64,000 bases of DNA from JBBAGC01 sp964491265 (GCA_964491265.1 CAZBFP010000019.1:1-64000); one strand, 5' to 3'; shown: positions 9,643 through 18,567, counted from the first letter of the stretch. The notes: generated from the sequence alone by a model not told the origin. Numbers and translations: made by a program.

Positions 9643-10245
9643 CTACTGAAAAATCTCTTTATTATTGTCTTTTATATCCTTATTGTATTTTTCCGGAACA
9701 GGTTTAACAGCTGCCTTGTATGCCTCAATTGAGTACTTCTTAGAGATTCTACAGGTCTCTATGGCCAGCTGATAATTACCTGCAGCTGCAGCTTTTTTCG
9801 CGTCTGCAACGTTCTGATTGGCCAGCCTGAAGTACTGCCCCACCTTTTCATTATCAACAAAATCAACCAGTTCCTTTGCAGTTTCGTGAAATATGGCTTC
9901 AGCGCGGCTTATATAGGCTGCAGCCAGTTCCTTATAAACATCATTCTGAAGTGTAAAGTATTGTCTGTACAGCGAGATGGCCCCCTGGTACTTACCCTGG
10001 GCAAAATTAACCTTCCCCAGCCTGATCAGCTCCATCCCCTGCTGGTATTTACCTTTCACATAGGAATTGCCGAAATTTTTAACCGGAACATCCAGGCCTG
10101 CATACTCTGCCTCTGCTTTTTTCCGCATCTCTGCGGCTTCTGAAAAATCACTGGCAGTTAAAACAGAGGGAGTGATGAGGATGACTGCTGACAGAAAAAA
10201 AGCCAGCCATGATATAACTGTCATGTTTAATAAATAATTCCGCAT
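9643..10245 (-). CDS. Exported helical protein of unknown function
   Basis: 200 aa. Residues 1-31 look like a signal peptide (MRNYLL... long hydrophobic run ending in LTA). The rest is predicted helical with repeated patterns (GKYQQGMELIRLGKVNFAQGKYQGAISLYRQY; AAAAGNYQLAIETC) reminiscent of degenerate TPR or DUF4398-like helical hairpins found in periplasmic proteins. AGGAG precedes the ATG. I do not recognise a named family. A periplasmic scaffold or binding role is possible, without direct support. Confidence 0.65.
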   Translation of the reverse strand: MRNYLLNMTVISWLAFFLSAVILITPSVLTASDFSEAAEMRKKAEAEYAGLDVPVKNFGNSYVKGKYQQGMELIRLGKVNFAQGKYQGAISLYRQYFTLQNDVYKELAAAYISRAEAIFHETAKELVDFVDNEKVGQYFRLANQNVADAKKAAAAGNYQLAIETCRISKKYSIEAYKAAVKPVPEKYNKDIKDNNKEIFQ

Positions 10246-10361
10246 TTTATTCTCCTGATATTTGTTTATAGATTCTCTTTAAACAAATATAGCGATAAAG
10301 AAAACTATTGCCATAAAATATTCAGGTGAATTAGAATCTGAATCAATTGTTATTATCTCAC

Positions 10362-10697
10362 TCATGCTACAAAATCCCTGATCCTCTCAAACAGAATATT
10401 ATAATCCCTGTTCACTTCATCATTAGTCACCCTGACAAACCTGATCCCTTTGCTCAAAATAAGTTCCTGCCTGAGCTCATCATAATCCTTCTGCTTGTCA
10501 TGATTTTTACCGTCAATCTCGACTGCTAATCTTAATTCATGGCAGTAAAAATCGACAATGAAGCCTTCAATGTCATGCTGTCTCCGGAATTTCAGATTCA
10601 TAAACTTTCTGTTGCGAAGAAGATTCCAGACTATTGCTTCCTCCCTGGTCTGTTCTTTCCGGAGAGATCTTGCGAAAACTTTCTTTATATATTGCAA
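10362..10697 (-). CDS. DUF559 nuclease-fold protein
   Basis: 111 aa matching the DUF559 pattern: RKEQTREEAIVWNLLRNRKF, then KFRRQHDIEGFIVDFYC, LAVEIDGKNHD and a C-terminal GIRFVRVTNDEV. This family shares the Vsr-like endonuclease fold; the D of VDFYC and the E-x-D of VEIDG are the expected acidic residues. Its cellular role is unproven, though it is often found beside mobile or restriction genes. The start is TTG with an ideal AGGAGG seven bases upstream. It sits at the edge of the repeat-rich accessory island. Confidence 0.85.
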   Translation of the reverse strand: MQYIKKVFARSLRKEQTREEAIVWNLLRNRKFMNLKFRRQHDIEGFIVDFYCHELRLAVEIDGKNHDKQKDYDELRQELILSKGIRFVRVTNDEVNRDYNILFERIRDFVA

Positions 10698-11127
10698 TTA
10701 TGTACCTCCTGAAAAGTTCAAGTGCCCTCACCCGCGCGTTGCTGACGCTCGCGCACCTGACGTGCACGGAGGCACTAAGCAGACATTATCAAAACATCCT
10801 GTTTTTTGTCTGCAGGCGATCATCGTGACCGCACTGCCGCCGATGCCCTCACCCGCGCATCGCTGACGCTCGCGCACCTGACGTGCACGGAGGCACTAAT
10901 GCCGCGATGCCATGGACGGCATTGAGCGGCCTCTCCCCTCTTCGGCGGGAGAGGGTTTGTTTGGAAAAAACTTTTTCAGTTAATACCCAAATATCAATGC
11001 TACGAACTCCCCCTTCTCTCCAATTCAATTTTTCAAGATGGGAGAAGGCCGGGCTTTCCGGTACGTCCTGTACCTGCCCGGCATCAACCTCATCGTGAGA
11101 ACGCGGAGCCGGGGGGATGAGGGCATT

Positions 11128-11210
11128 CCGGCGTTCTGCCAGTTCCCTCTACAATCTTTATCTCATCTTCAGTGAGGCCGTAGAGTTCATATACCAGGCG
11201 GTCGATCTGA
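11128..11210 (-). pseudogene. Remnant of the 3' end of a type IIG restriction-modification gene (copy A)
   Basis: Read on the minus strand this encodes a peptide like QIDRLVYELYGLTEDEIKIVEG, nearly identical to the last 23 codons of the intact enzyme gene ending at 15193. Similarity stops abruptly at the palindrome at 11211. There is no start or catalytic part, so it is a gene fragment. Confidence 0.65.
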
Positions 11211-11250
11211 CCCGGAGGAACAAGGGGTTGCAACCCCTTGTTCCTCCGGG
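11211..11250. repeat. Perfect 40-bp palindrome
   Basis: Two 20-base arms with no spacer: CCCGGAGGAACAAGGGGTTG and its exact reverse complement. A 34-bp version is at 13127-13160 and a weaker one at 109-128. It abuts the restriction-gene remnant. Confidence 0.85.
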
Positions 11251-11465
11251 AAGATTGTGTTTCTCCGGGAGCTGTTAAACGAAACCGATCCGCCTCAGGG
11301 ATTTTTAGATTTGCCTCCCAACATTGTTTTATTTCGATTAACTACGATAGATTGTTATACAGATATTATTTGTCAAAAATATGCCTTTTGCATTATGCTT
11401 ACTAAGCAGCAAGTACGCTCTTAAATATCTGGACCGGTATGAAATTTAAAGTATCGAATTAACCA
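11251..11465. other. Intergenic, no feature seen
   Basis: AT-rich stretch downstream of the ORF6N gene with no reading frame or clear terminator that I can support. Confidence 0.4.
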
Positions 11466-12359
11466 TCACCTCTCTCTTCTTACCCTGTCAATTAAACTCA
11501 ATCCCTCTGTATCGAACTTTGAAAAAGCAAACCATTTTTTCCCAAGATCCTTCAAAGATGCACCTATATGATAAACAATACTGTCATCAATAAGAATAAA
11601 CCGATCATGGTTTTCTTTCAATTCTTTAATTTCAAGAGTCGGGTATTGAGCATTAAATCGCTCAGCATCAAGGACCAGTTGCGGAGAAATCTTTTTAGTA
11701 TAAATTAAAACTGAAACATTATTTTTCTTTTTTAAAAGCTGATTCAGCACAGTATCATCTATATAATTATCAATAATGACAATGGATTTCTTTGCGCTTT
11801 TTATAAGATCAGAAATGAACTTATGGGAATCATATACCTGCCCATCAAAAAATATACCCTTCCGGGGGATTATTTGACGTTCTTCTATGGCTTCAAAAAT
11901 CTTGTCAAAACGCTTATCCGTATTTGTTTCAAATACAATCTGACGTTTTTCAATACTGTCAAGTCGGCTGAAAAGCTGGCCATTATTAGAGATAAATTTT
12001 CTCATTGCAACAAAGGCCCGCATAATCATTATATTGACTTCAACAGACCTGTCAGTGGTTAGCACAGCCGAAATTGCAGCAACGCCCGGTTCAGTAAAAA
12101 CATAAGGTAGAGTGCCGCCAAGATGTTTTCGGGAAGGTATCGCATTTTGCGATACCATGAAATCAACCTCTTCATTTGTAAGCTGAAACATGAAATCTCC
12201 AGGAAAACGCTTTATATTCCGTTTCACCTGCTCCCGTAGACGTATAGGTTTTACTTCATAAAATTCGGCAAGATCTTTATCAAGCATCACATGCTCACCC
12301 CGCAAGGTATAGATACGATCCGGTATTTCATTTAATGCTGTTAAATCTTTATTACTCAT
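11466..12359 (-). CDS. ORF6N (KilA-N-related) domain protein with PLD-like C-terminus
   Basis: 297 aa. The N-terminal 100 residues carry the ORF6N pattern (IYTLRGEHVMLDKDLAEFYEV, then VKRNIKRFPGDFMFQLT and LPYVFTEPGVAAISAVL), a DNA-binding module known from phage and mobile-element proteins. A linker (about 125-170) precedes a region with FISDLIKSAKKSIVIIDNYIDDTVL and HDRFILIDDSIVYHIGASLKDLG, which resembles half of a phospholipase-D-like fold (a single HxRFxxxD motif instead of HKD). It likely binds DNA; nuclease activity is not assured. It is flanked on both sides by the composite repeat, which suggests horizontal gain or potential for deletion. Confidence 0.8.
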   Translation of the reverse strand: MSNKDLTALNEIPDRIYTLRGEHVMLDKDLAEFYEVKPIRLREQVKRNIKRFPGDFMFQLTNEEVDFMVSQNAIPSRKHLGGTLPYVFTEPGVAAISAVLTTDRSVEVNIMIMRAFVAMRKFISNNGQLFSRLDSIEKRQIVFETNTDKRFDKIFEAIEERQIIPRKGIFFDGQVYDSHKFISDLIKSAKKSIVIIDNYIDDTVLNQLLKKKNNVSVLIYTKKISPQLVLDAERFNAQYPTLEIKELKENHDRFILIDDSIVYHIGASLKDLGKKWFAFSKFDTEGLSLIDRVRRER

Positions 12360-12678
12360 TTATTTCCTCAGGAAGATTTCCCACAGATTGCAAAATAAAG
12401 TAAGCGCCATTTTTTCAGCTCAATATATATACGTTTTTCAGCCGCTTTTTTTTGATTTTTTTTGGAGGAAATAAAATTTTTTTCTTTTTTAAGCGGAGCT
12501 GATTACGGAGGACCAGTATTTTATTTTTTATTCCATATAAAACTTACTTCTACGGCTTTGAATTGATTCTTATGAGTATCATCAGTTATAAATTTTCTGC
12601 AAACCGCAAGCTGACTTTCAGACATAATGAACAGCTCAATAAATCCATATTTCTATAGAAATCTTTATTATCAGGATC
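12360..12678. other. Intergenic upstream of the ORF6N gene
   Basis: Contains an AT-rich, poly-T/poly-A stretch at about 12440-12495 that may hold the promoter of the ORF6N gene. No gene or repeat recognised before copy B starts. Confidence 0.4.
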
Positions 12679-13036
12679 AAGTGCCCTCACCCGCGCGTTG
12701 CTGACGCTCGCGCACCTGACGTGCACGGAGGCACTAATGCAGACATTATCAAAACATCCTGTTTTTTGTCTGCAGGCGGTCATCGTGACCGCACTGCTGC
12801 GATGCCCTCACCCGCGCATCGCTGACGCTCGCGCACCCTCTCCCCTCTTCGGCGGGAGAGGGTTTGTTTGGAAAAATCTTTTCCAGTTAATACCCAAATA
12901 TCAATGCTACGAACTACCCCTTCTCTCCAATTCAATTTTTCAAGATGGGAGAAGGCCGGGCTTTCCGGTACGTCCTGTACCTGCCCGGCATCAACCTCAT
13001 CGTGAGAACGCGGAGCCGGGGGGATGAGGGCATTCA

Positions 13037-13123
13037 GTCCCCGGCGTTCTGCCAGTTCCCTCTACAATCTTTATCTCATCTTCAATGAGGCTGTAGAGTT
13101 CATATACCAGGCGGTCGATCTGA
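13037..13123 (-). pseudogene. Remnant of the 3' end of a type IIG restriction-modification gene (copy B)
   Basis: On the minus strand it encodes DRLVYELYSLIEDEIKIVEG plus a few residues, matching the last codons of the intact enzyme at 15193-18312. As in copy A, similarity ends at the palindrome (13127). Confidence 0.65.
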
Positions 13124-13126
13124 CCC

Positions 13127-13160
13127 GGGAGAACAAGGGGTTGCAACCCCTTGTTCTCCC
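13127..13160. repeat. Perfect 34-bp palindrome
   Basis: Arms of 17 bases (GGGAGAACAAGGGGTTG and its exact reverse complement), no spacer. Same core as the palindrome at 11211-11250. Confidence 0.85.
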
Positions 13161-13185
13161 TCGCCCCGCCTACCGGCGTGCCCTC

Positions 13186-13423
13186 CCCGCAGGAACTCAT
13201 TCACTTGGATACGGTTGATGAATTCATAATTTCTCTTGGTGATAAATATGAAATTATATCTGATAGGAGCAGAAAAGCTACCATAGAAAATAATATAATT
13301 CATAGGGAATTCTTAAAAAACTTAGAAAAGATAGGTTATATTTCAAGCTTTTCAGAAGTAGATACAGGATTTAGAATTAATCACAAAAGAATGATTGATC
13401 AGCTGAAACAAAAAAATGAGTAG
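13186..13423 (+). pseudogene. 3' fragment of an unidentified gene
   Basis: An open frame of about 78 codons reads QELIHLDTVDEFIISLGDKYEI and ends KRMIDQLKQKNE before a stop. It has normal, AT-rich coding character, but the only upstream ATG lies in repeat DNA and no ribosome site is seen. It most likely is the tail of a gene whose front was lost at the repeat boundary. I do not recognise the family. Confidence 0.4.
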
Positions 13424-13460
13424 CGATTCCTAGTGCGCCCCCACACCGGGCAATAATATA

Positions 13461-13652
13461 TCAAAAAGTAACAAAAGCCTTGCTCGCATTTTCAGCAGCT
13501 TTACTTTCATTTCTTCGGGATCTTCGATCCGCCTTATCTATCTTTTGCTGGATACGCTCATTGACTTTTCTGGTTTGAGCAGAAGACAGACTCTTCAATA
13601 CCACTTTATCTTTATCAAGTTCTTTAACCGGATTAGACCAATCAATAGACAT
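13461..13652 (-). CDS. Small charged protein, third gene of the restriction/peptidase operon
   Basis: 63 aa, rich in Lys, Arg, Asp and Ser, with a predicted helical middle (SSAQTRKVNERIQQKIDKADRRSRRNESKAAENASKAF). A good AAAGGAGATTACA site precedes the ATG, and the gene starts 14 bases after the stop of the cysteine peptidase gene, so it is translated in its own right. No known family recognised. Possibilities include a peptidase substrate or inhibitor, or a regulator of the operon; all are guesses from position. Confidence 0.65.
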   Translation of the reverse strand: MSIDWSNPVKELDKDKVVLKSLSSAQTRKVNERIQQKIDKADRRSRRNESKAAENASKAFVTF

Positions 13653-13666
13653 TGTAATCTCCTTTA

Positions 13667-15193
13667 TTAATAGGGATTAAAATTATTCCAGGAACCTTTA
13701 AGATTATTCCTGTATAAACTGAAACTGCCCCATGTACATTTAACAAATTCATAGTCATTTTGGTTATTTTTGTCAAGTCTTCTTTCATCATGATAATAAA
13801 AGATTACAGAATCTTTATTTTGTCCACCAGTAGCATCTATAATAACAATTCCCTTTGCAAGTTCTTTTTTATACAAACTATTGTCAGAAATTTCTCCTAT
13901 CCAGATAAATTTAGGGAAAGCTGTATATATAAGCTTCAACATCATTTCTTTCTTAATATACGGCATTTCCGATAGCCTTTTTTTAAAAGATTTGGCAGAT
14001 GTAAGAAAAAATCTAACAATATAGGGATTCTCTTTATCATTTGCTTTCAGGCCAATTTCCTGATCAGTAATTACAGATTCAAAGGTCTGATAAGCTTTTT
14101 CTGCATCAAGATATATTTTATTATACAATGGAGCTATAAAATATTTAATTTTCAAGTCCTGCATTTTGCTGCTACGGTATAGTATCCCGGGATTATCAAT
14201 CGGAACTGATTCAAAAGGATTAAGATTATCATCCATTATTACTATATTATCACAGCTTGACCCGGTATCATTAATAAATATTTTTGACTTCCCAGATTCA
14301 TTTACATCTCTTGTTTTACTATTTTTCAGCAGAAAATTTTCTTCATGCCCTATCGCAACCAAAGCATGACCATCGCCTTTATCATTATTCAAGCCCAGAA
14401 CAACCGGGATTCCAGATTCAATATAATAGTATAAATACCTATTAAAAATACCAGCATCCTTTCCCCTATAATTATCTCTAAAGTATATTTTTGTAGAAAA
14501 ACCGAACTCTTTTATTGCCTGGGAAATCTGAAAAATTGTTAAACCATCGGATGGAAGCAGTCTTCTAAACGAGTTTTTAGCAAGATTATCTGTAATATGG
14601 GAGGGAAGTACGGGCTTATATTCTTTATATCTTGCGGAGTAATACTCAATGAGCATCCAGATTGATGATTCCGCACATGTCATTGTTTCACTATCCTGAC
14701 TAATATGAGAAAACCCTGAACAGTTCAGTTGATGACAACCGAGTAGTATTTTTTCGTGTGCTAGCGCAGATAAAATATTCTTACTTTTTTTCTTAATAGC
14801 CATTGGAGAGATAAAAGACCTGCCCAAAGGACAGCTTTCAATAGGACGTATAATAAAGTATCCGAGTATGTTTTCCTGAAGATATTCATAATCTTCGGAA
14901 TTGATAAAATTTTCTTTTTTAACTGCTGACGCAAATATAGAAATTCTTATACAATCACGATTATAAATTTTATACTTGGAAGAGAAATAATTATAATAGC
15001 TATCCCTGTAGACCTTATCAACATAAGGATACTCAAGATAATAATATAAATCATTCTGCAGATTATCTACATACTTTATTACACGATCTAAATTAAAGTC
15101 CTTTTTTATCCAGATTTTATCAACAAGAGTTTTTATATTATCCTTTAAGTCTTTTTTACTCAAACAGGCACAAATAATTTCTCTCGAATACAT
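13667..15193 (-). CDS. C39/papain-like cysteine peptidase in a restriction-modification operon
   Basis: About 508 aa with no signal peptide or membrane segment, so cytoplasmic. The central part shows a papain-fold triad (numbered from the GTG at 15196): Gln167 upstream of Cys174 in TMTCAESSIWML, His277 in GDGHALVAIGH and Asp322 in IVIMDDNLNPF. The 110-130 region (GYFIIRPIESCPLGRSFISP) is a conserved-looking segment ahead of the catalytic core. The C-terminal 170 residues are not recognised. The gene is translationally coupled to the enzyme upstream: stop and start overlap (TGATG), with GGAGGGGG seven bases before the ATG; a GTG one codon earlier is possible. Substrate unknown. The peptidase call rests on motif spacing, not on a database hit. 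Confidence 0.7.
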   Translation of the reverse strand: MYSREIICACLSKKDLKDNIKTLVDKIWIKKDFNLDRVIKYVDNLQNDLYYYLEYPYVDKVYRDSYYNYFSSKYKIYNRDCIRISIFASAVKKENFINSEDYEYLQENILGYFIIRPIESCPLGRSFISPMAIKKKSKNILSALAHEKILLGCHQLNCSGFSHISQDSETMTCAESSIWMLIEYYSARYKEYKPVLPSHITDNLAKNSFRRLLPSDGLTIFQISQAIKEFGFSTKIYFRDNYRGKDAGIFNRYLYYYIESGIPVVLGLNNDKGDGHALVAIGHEENFLLKNSKTRDVNESGKSKIFINDTGSSCDNIVIMDDNLNPFESVPIDNPGILYRSSKMQDLKIKYFIAPLYNKIYLDAEKAYQTFESVITDQEIGLKANDKENPYIVRFFLTSAKSFKKRLSEMPYIKKEMMLKLIYTAFPKFIWIGEISDNSLYKKELAKGIVIIDATGGQNKDSVIFYYHDERRLDKNNQNDYEFVKCTWGSFSLYRNNLKGSWNNFNPY

Positions 15194-18100
15194 CACTCCC
15201 CCTCCACAATCCGAATCTCATCCTCAGTGAGGCTGTAGAGTTCATACACCAGGCGGTCGATCTGTTTGTCGATTGCATCAATTTTCTGTTGGATCAATTT
15301 TTTGTCGCTGTCGGATTTTGCTGTGTGGAGTTGTTTTTGTGATTCGAGCATTGAATCGACTACACTCGAAAATTGTTCAGGGTATTCTTCGATAATTGGT
15401 ATTTGTGCCAGATATTGATAAATGAACCTTAAATATCCGCCTCTGTATGTTGACGACATACCCTGATAAAAAAATGTTACAAGCTTGGAATTTAAAATAC
15501 CTAGCAGCTCAACCGAATCTGAACTGATTATATATGCAGTGTTAACGCAGTATATTCCTCCATTTAAATCAAAAGCAAAATTCCCTCGCAATGAGATATC
15601 CGGCAGCATTATTTTTTCTTTCTCGAACTCATCATAATAATCAACAGCGTCTTGTATTTCATACCATTTATATTTACCCGGTTTTCTTCCGGGCCAGTTT
15701 TCACCTTTCCAGCCTTCTGGTTTCGGCATCAGATTTTCTTTAAATTGCAGCAGGTACTTTTCTATTGCAGGGTATTTTTTTATATCAATACCCCGTCTGG
15801 TGAATATCAAATATTTCCCAGTCTCAAGTGCTGCATACCTCTTGATATCCCTCCCTGCAAGAAAGGGCTTAATTATCTCCGCGCTTTTAGGGTCTTCTGT
15901 AATAAGCCTTTTTTTTATTTCTTCATCAATTACGAATGCGGCATTATATCCGGTTTTGATACCGTAATAAATTTTCCCCTCAACATACTGCTCAAGGGGC
16001 ACACCTTTACTTTTAATCTTTTCAAGCAGATCAAGCTCAGCTGTATTTGTCAGGTTCCACCCCTCAGGAGAGAGTCTTTCCTGGTCTACATCAAATTTTC
16101 TGCTTTGCACATATTCACCGAGTGAATTAAAATTGAGGTCATCAACATTTACTGCTGAGAACTTTCCTGAAGGCTCCCCCTTCCTTATGCAGAAAATACA
16201 TGGATATGTTGTTGCCTGCTGAAATACAGGTAAATCCCCAAAATCAATTATCTCAACTATATCTTTCTTAGAAAGCCACTCCCTTAAATTCTTAGCGTAG
16301 TTTGCCCTCATCCACTTGTTTGCAACAATGTAACTAAAAAGCCCGTCTTTTTTCAGCAGATTAAAACCCTTCTCCATAAAACATACATAAAGATCAGCAG
16401 TCCCCTGAAATGTTTTATAATGCTTCTGAAAATAATCCTTCGATTCCGAAAGAAGCTCCTGCCTCACATAAGGCGGATTCCCTATAACACAATCAAATCC
16501 CCACGGTTCGGCTGCGCTCACCGTACCACCGGCTTCGCTCACCGACCGTTTAACTTCACTGCCAGCTTGTTTACCTCCACGCTCCCTGAGCGTAGCCGAA
16601 GGGAACTCCTTCTCCCAGTCAAATACATTAACCTTTCGCATCTCCTCTGTGCCGAACATGGTAAGGTTTTTATCAGCATAGTAATCGCTCCCGATAAGCG
16701 AATTCCCGCACTTGATATTACACGACAAATCAGGGAGCAGGTGCATCTGTTCTGTTTTAAAGAGCTGGTCCTTATACTCAAGATTTTCATCCTCAAGAAC
16801 TTTAAGTAAAAGAGAAAGCTTTGTTACCTCAACAGCCTGCTGGTCTATATCCACACCAAAAATATTATTAACAAGAATCTGCGACTTAACCTTAGTGGAA
16901 AGCTTAAAGCTGTTTTCCCCGGACTCATATATTATTCCGGCAGAGAGAGCCTTTTCGCGCCGTGTTTTATTTTTCAGGTAATACTCAAGATGATAGCGGA
17001 GAAGGTAATTATAGGCACCAATAAGAAAAGACCCGGAACCGCAGGCAGGGTCGAGAATTTTTATTTCACTCACCTCTTCCGGAGTTAAGGGCTTCGCTCC
17101 TTTATCTACCTTGCCCCCTTTGGGGGTTAGGGGGCCTGCGGAACGGTTGTTCAGCTTGACACCCACAGTGTTTTCAACAATATAATCTACAATATAATCA
17201 GGGGTGTAGTAGACCCCGCCAGCCTTGCGCACTTCCGGCTTTTCTTCAATTTCTATAGAATGGCCAAACTTTGTTTTACGGGAGAACCTTATGGTTTTGC
17301 CAAGAAACTGCTCGTAGGCATGGCCTAAAATTTCAATTGGTAAAACAGAAAACTCATATGGGCACTGGGGCGGATACATTTCATCAATTATTTCTTTAAG
17401 GACCTTATCATCAATATTGAGCGCCATCATCCAGTCTTCGGAAAGAAAGAGGCTGGAGTTGTATTTCAAGTCAGCTGTGACAAATATGTTGCATAGCCGG
17501 ATATAAATATCCTTTTCACCAGTGAGTTCAAAAAGAAGGTTAGGCTTTTCTATAAGCCTGTCTTCTGCTATGCGCAGGAATATGAGGCGGTCAATAAGCT
17601 TCTGCACAACTATGTTAAGATTGTACTCGTCAATATCCTCATTTTTAAGGGCAATGCTTTCGGCCAGTTTTTCCCGCCACCTGTTAAGGAGGTCAAGGAA
17701 TCCCCTGTCAACTGAAGTTGTACCCTTTTTGTTTGCCTCAACATATTTATTAAAGCTGCCGCTTAATACTGCCTGCTTGCCGAATGTATTTAATAAAAAA
17801 TCGTAGTTGCTGCTGTAATCCTGAATTTTGCACGGTGAAAAGAGTTCATCATAGGTGCAGTAAAACACCCTGGCTGTGTGGGCGCTGTCCTTTTTGTCCG
17901 GCTTTATTCTTGTGTCATAAACTGCAATCTCTTCAAAGTCGGTGAGTATGGAGAGGGCAAGCCCCCTGGTGTGGGCATACCTGCGGAGCTGAAGTGCAGG
18001 TGCAGGATCGTTTTTTATATCAACTGAAGGCTTTTTGGCCTCTACATAAAATACAATGTGAGGGCCTATTCGGAAGGAGTAGTCAGGTGCTTTACGGTTA

Positions 18101-18312
18101 CCATCTATTACGATTTTGTCCTCCCGCACCACTTCGCGGAACTGTTCAATTATTTTCTGCTCATTGTACATGTCCCAGCCCAGGGAGGAGAAAAATACAT
18201 CTATAAAATCGGCGCGGGTTTTATACTCATCGTACTTTCCGCTTTTGTAGTCCTTTATATTCTTTTTAAAAAATTCTATCCGCTCTTTCAGCTGTTCAAG
18301 GGTAGCGCTCAT
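15193..18312 (-). CDS. Type IIG restriction-modification enzyme (Eco57I/MmeI-like)
   Basis: 1039-aa single-chain enzyme that should both cut DNA and methylate adenine at N6. N-terminal PD-(D/E)XK nuclease: Asp77 (PDYSF), Glu91-Ala-Lys93 (VEAKK). Helical linker to about 390. Methyltransferase: motif I LDPACGSGSFLIGAY near 418-432, motif IV NPPYVRQE near 610. C-terminal TaqI-type target-recognition part follows (GIKTGYNAAFVID, FLAGRDIKRY, GGIYCVNTAYII). The length is usual for the family, but two segments (about 392-410 and 570-603) are read from dispersed repeats. First gene of a three-gene operon. Target sequence cannot be read from the protein. Function is plausible but may be damaged by the insertions. 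Confidence 0.88.
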   Translation of the reverse strand: MSATLEQLKERIEFFKKNIKDYKSGKYDEYKTRADFIDVFFSSLGWDMYNEQKIIEQFREVVREDKIVIDGNRKAPDYSFRIGPHIVFYVEAKKPSVDIKNDPAPALQLRRYAHTRGLALSILTDFEEIAVYDTRIKPDKKDSAHTARVFYCTYDELFSPCKIQDYSSNYDFLLNTFGKQAVLSGSFNKYVEANKKGTTSVDRGFLDLLNRWREKLAESIALKNEDIDEYNLNIVVQKLIDRLIFLRIAEDRLIEKPNLLFELTGEKDIYIRLCNIFVTADLKYNSSLFLSEDWMMALNIDDKVLKEIIDEMYPPQCPYEFSVLPIEILGHAYEQFLGKTIRFSRKTKFGHSIEIEEKPEVRKAGGVYYTPDYIVDYIVENTVGVKLNNRSAGPLTPKGGKVDKGAKPLTPEEVSEIKILDPACGSGSFLIGAYNYLLRYHLEYYLKNKTRREKALSAGIIYESGENSFKLSTKVKSQILVNNIFGVDIDQQAVEVTKLSLLLKVLEDENLEYKDQLFKTEQMHLLPDLSCNIKCGNSLIGSDYYADKNLTMFGTEEMRKVNVFDWEKEFPSATLRERGGKQAGSEVKRSVSEAGGTVSAAEPWGFDCVIGNPPYVRQELLSESKDYFQKHYKTFQGTADLYVCFMEKGFNLLKKDGLFSYIVANKWMRANYAKNLREWLSKKDIVEIIDFGDLPVFQQATTYPCIFCIRKGEPSGKFSAVNVDDLNFNSLGEYVQSRKFDVDQERLSPEGWNLTNTAELDLLEKIKSKGVPLEQYVEGKIYYGIKTGYNAAFVIDEEIKKRLITEDPKSAEIIKPFLAGRDIKRYAALETGKYLIFTRRGIDIKKYPAIEKYLLQFKENLMPKPEGWKGENWPGRKPGKYKWYEIQDAVDYYDEFEKEKIMLPDISLRGNFAFDLNGGIYCVNTAYIISSDSVELLGILNSKLVTFFYQGMSSTYRGGYLRFIYQYLAQIPIIEEYPEQFSSVVDSMLESQKQLHTAKSDSDKKLIQQKIDAIDKQIDRLVYELYSLTEDEIRIVEGE

Positions 18313-18505
18313 TTTTCTCTCTCTGGATGCGGGATTTTACAAATATTTTCTGTTAACCGGTGACTTATTCTATCATTAGAGTTTAGAGATGTCAACTTTT
18401 AAAATGATAAGGGGGGATGAGCATCTTTTCAAAGATTAAACACTCTATTTTGCAGAAGTGATCAGGACAGCAACGAGGGATATTTAATATAGTATTCAGG
18501 TGCAG

Positions 18506-18540
18506 TACCTTAGCCTGACAAAGTCAGGCTAAGGTATTTT
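18506..18540. terminator. Perfect 14-bp stem hairpin followed by TTTT
   Basis: Arms 18506-18519 (TACCTTAGCCTGAC) and 18523-18536, loop AAA, then TTTT on the plus strand. It could end plus-strand transcription, but no plus-strand gene lies just upstream, so its role is unclear. Confidence 0.55.
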
Positions 18541-18567
18541 GACTGGCTCGTCAACTCTTTTTCGGGA

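Larger units (their letters stand above)
10719..11250. repeat. Composite repeat, copy A
   Basis: About 530 bp, non-coding, present again at 12679-13160 with high identity. In order it holds a unit starting GTGCCCTCACCCGCGC, a 60-bp nested unit (10779-10838) also found at 21341 and 35066, a second copy of the first unit, a CTCTCCCC...GGGAGAGG hairpin, a unique-looking 100-bp stretch, a remnant of a restriction gene 3' end, and a 40-bp palindrome. Copy A and copy B lie in the same orientation on either side of the ORF6N gene. Confidence 0.8.
12679..13197. repeat. Composite repeat, copy B
   Basis: Second copy of the block at 10719-11250, same orientation, lacking part of the internal duplicated unit. 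It ends with a 34-bp perfect palindrome (13127-13160) and then a GCCCCGCCTACCGGCGTGCC stretch that recurs inverted at 23464-23505. Confidence 0.8.

Noticed and set aside
11466..12359. Prophage remnant around the ORF6N gene
   Set aside because: No integrase, structural or lysis gene is present; ORF6N proteins also occur alone.
10719..13160. CRISPR array in the repeat-rich island
   Set aside because: Repeats are few, long and unevenly spaced, with no constant repeat/spacer rhythm and no cas genes.
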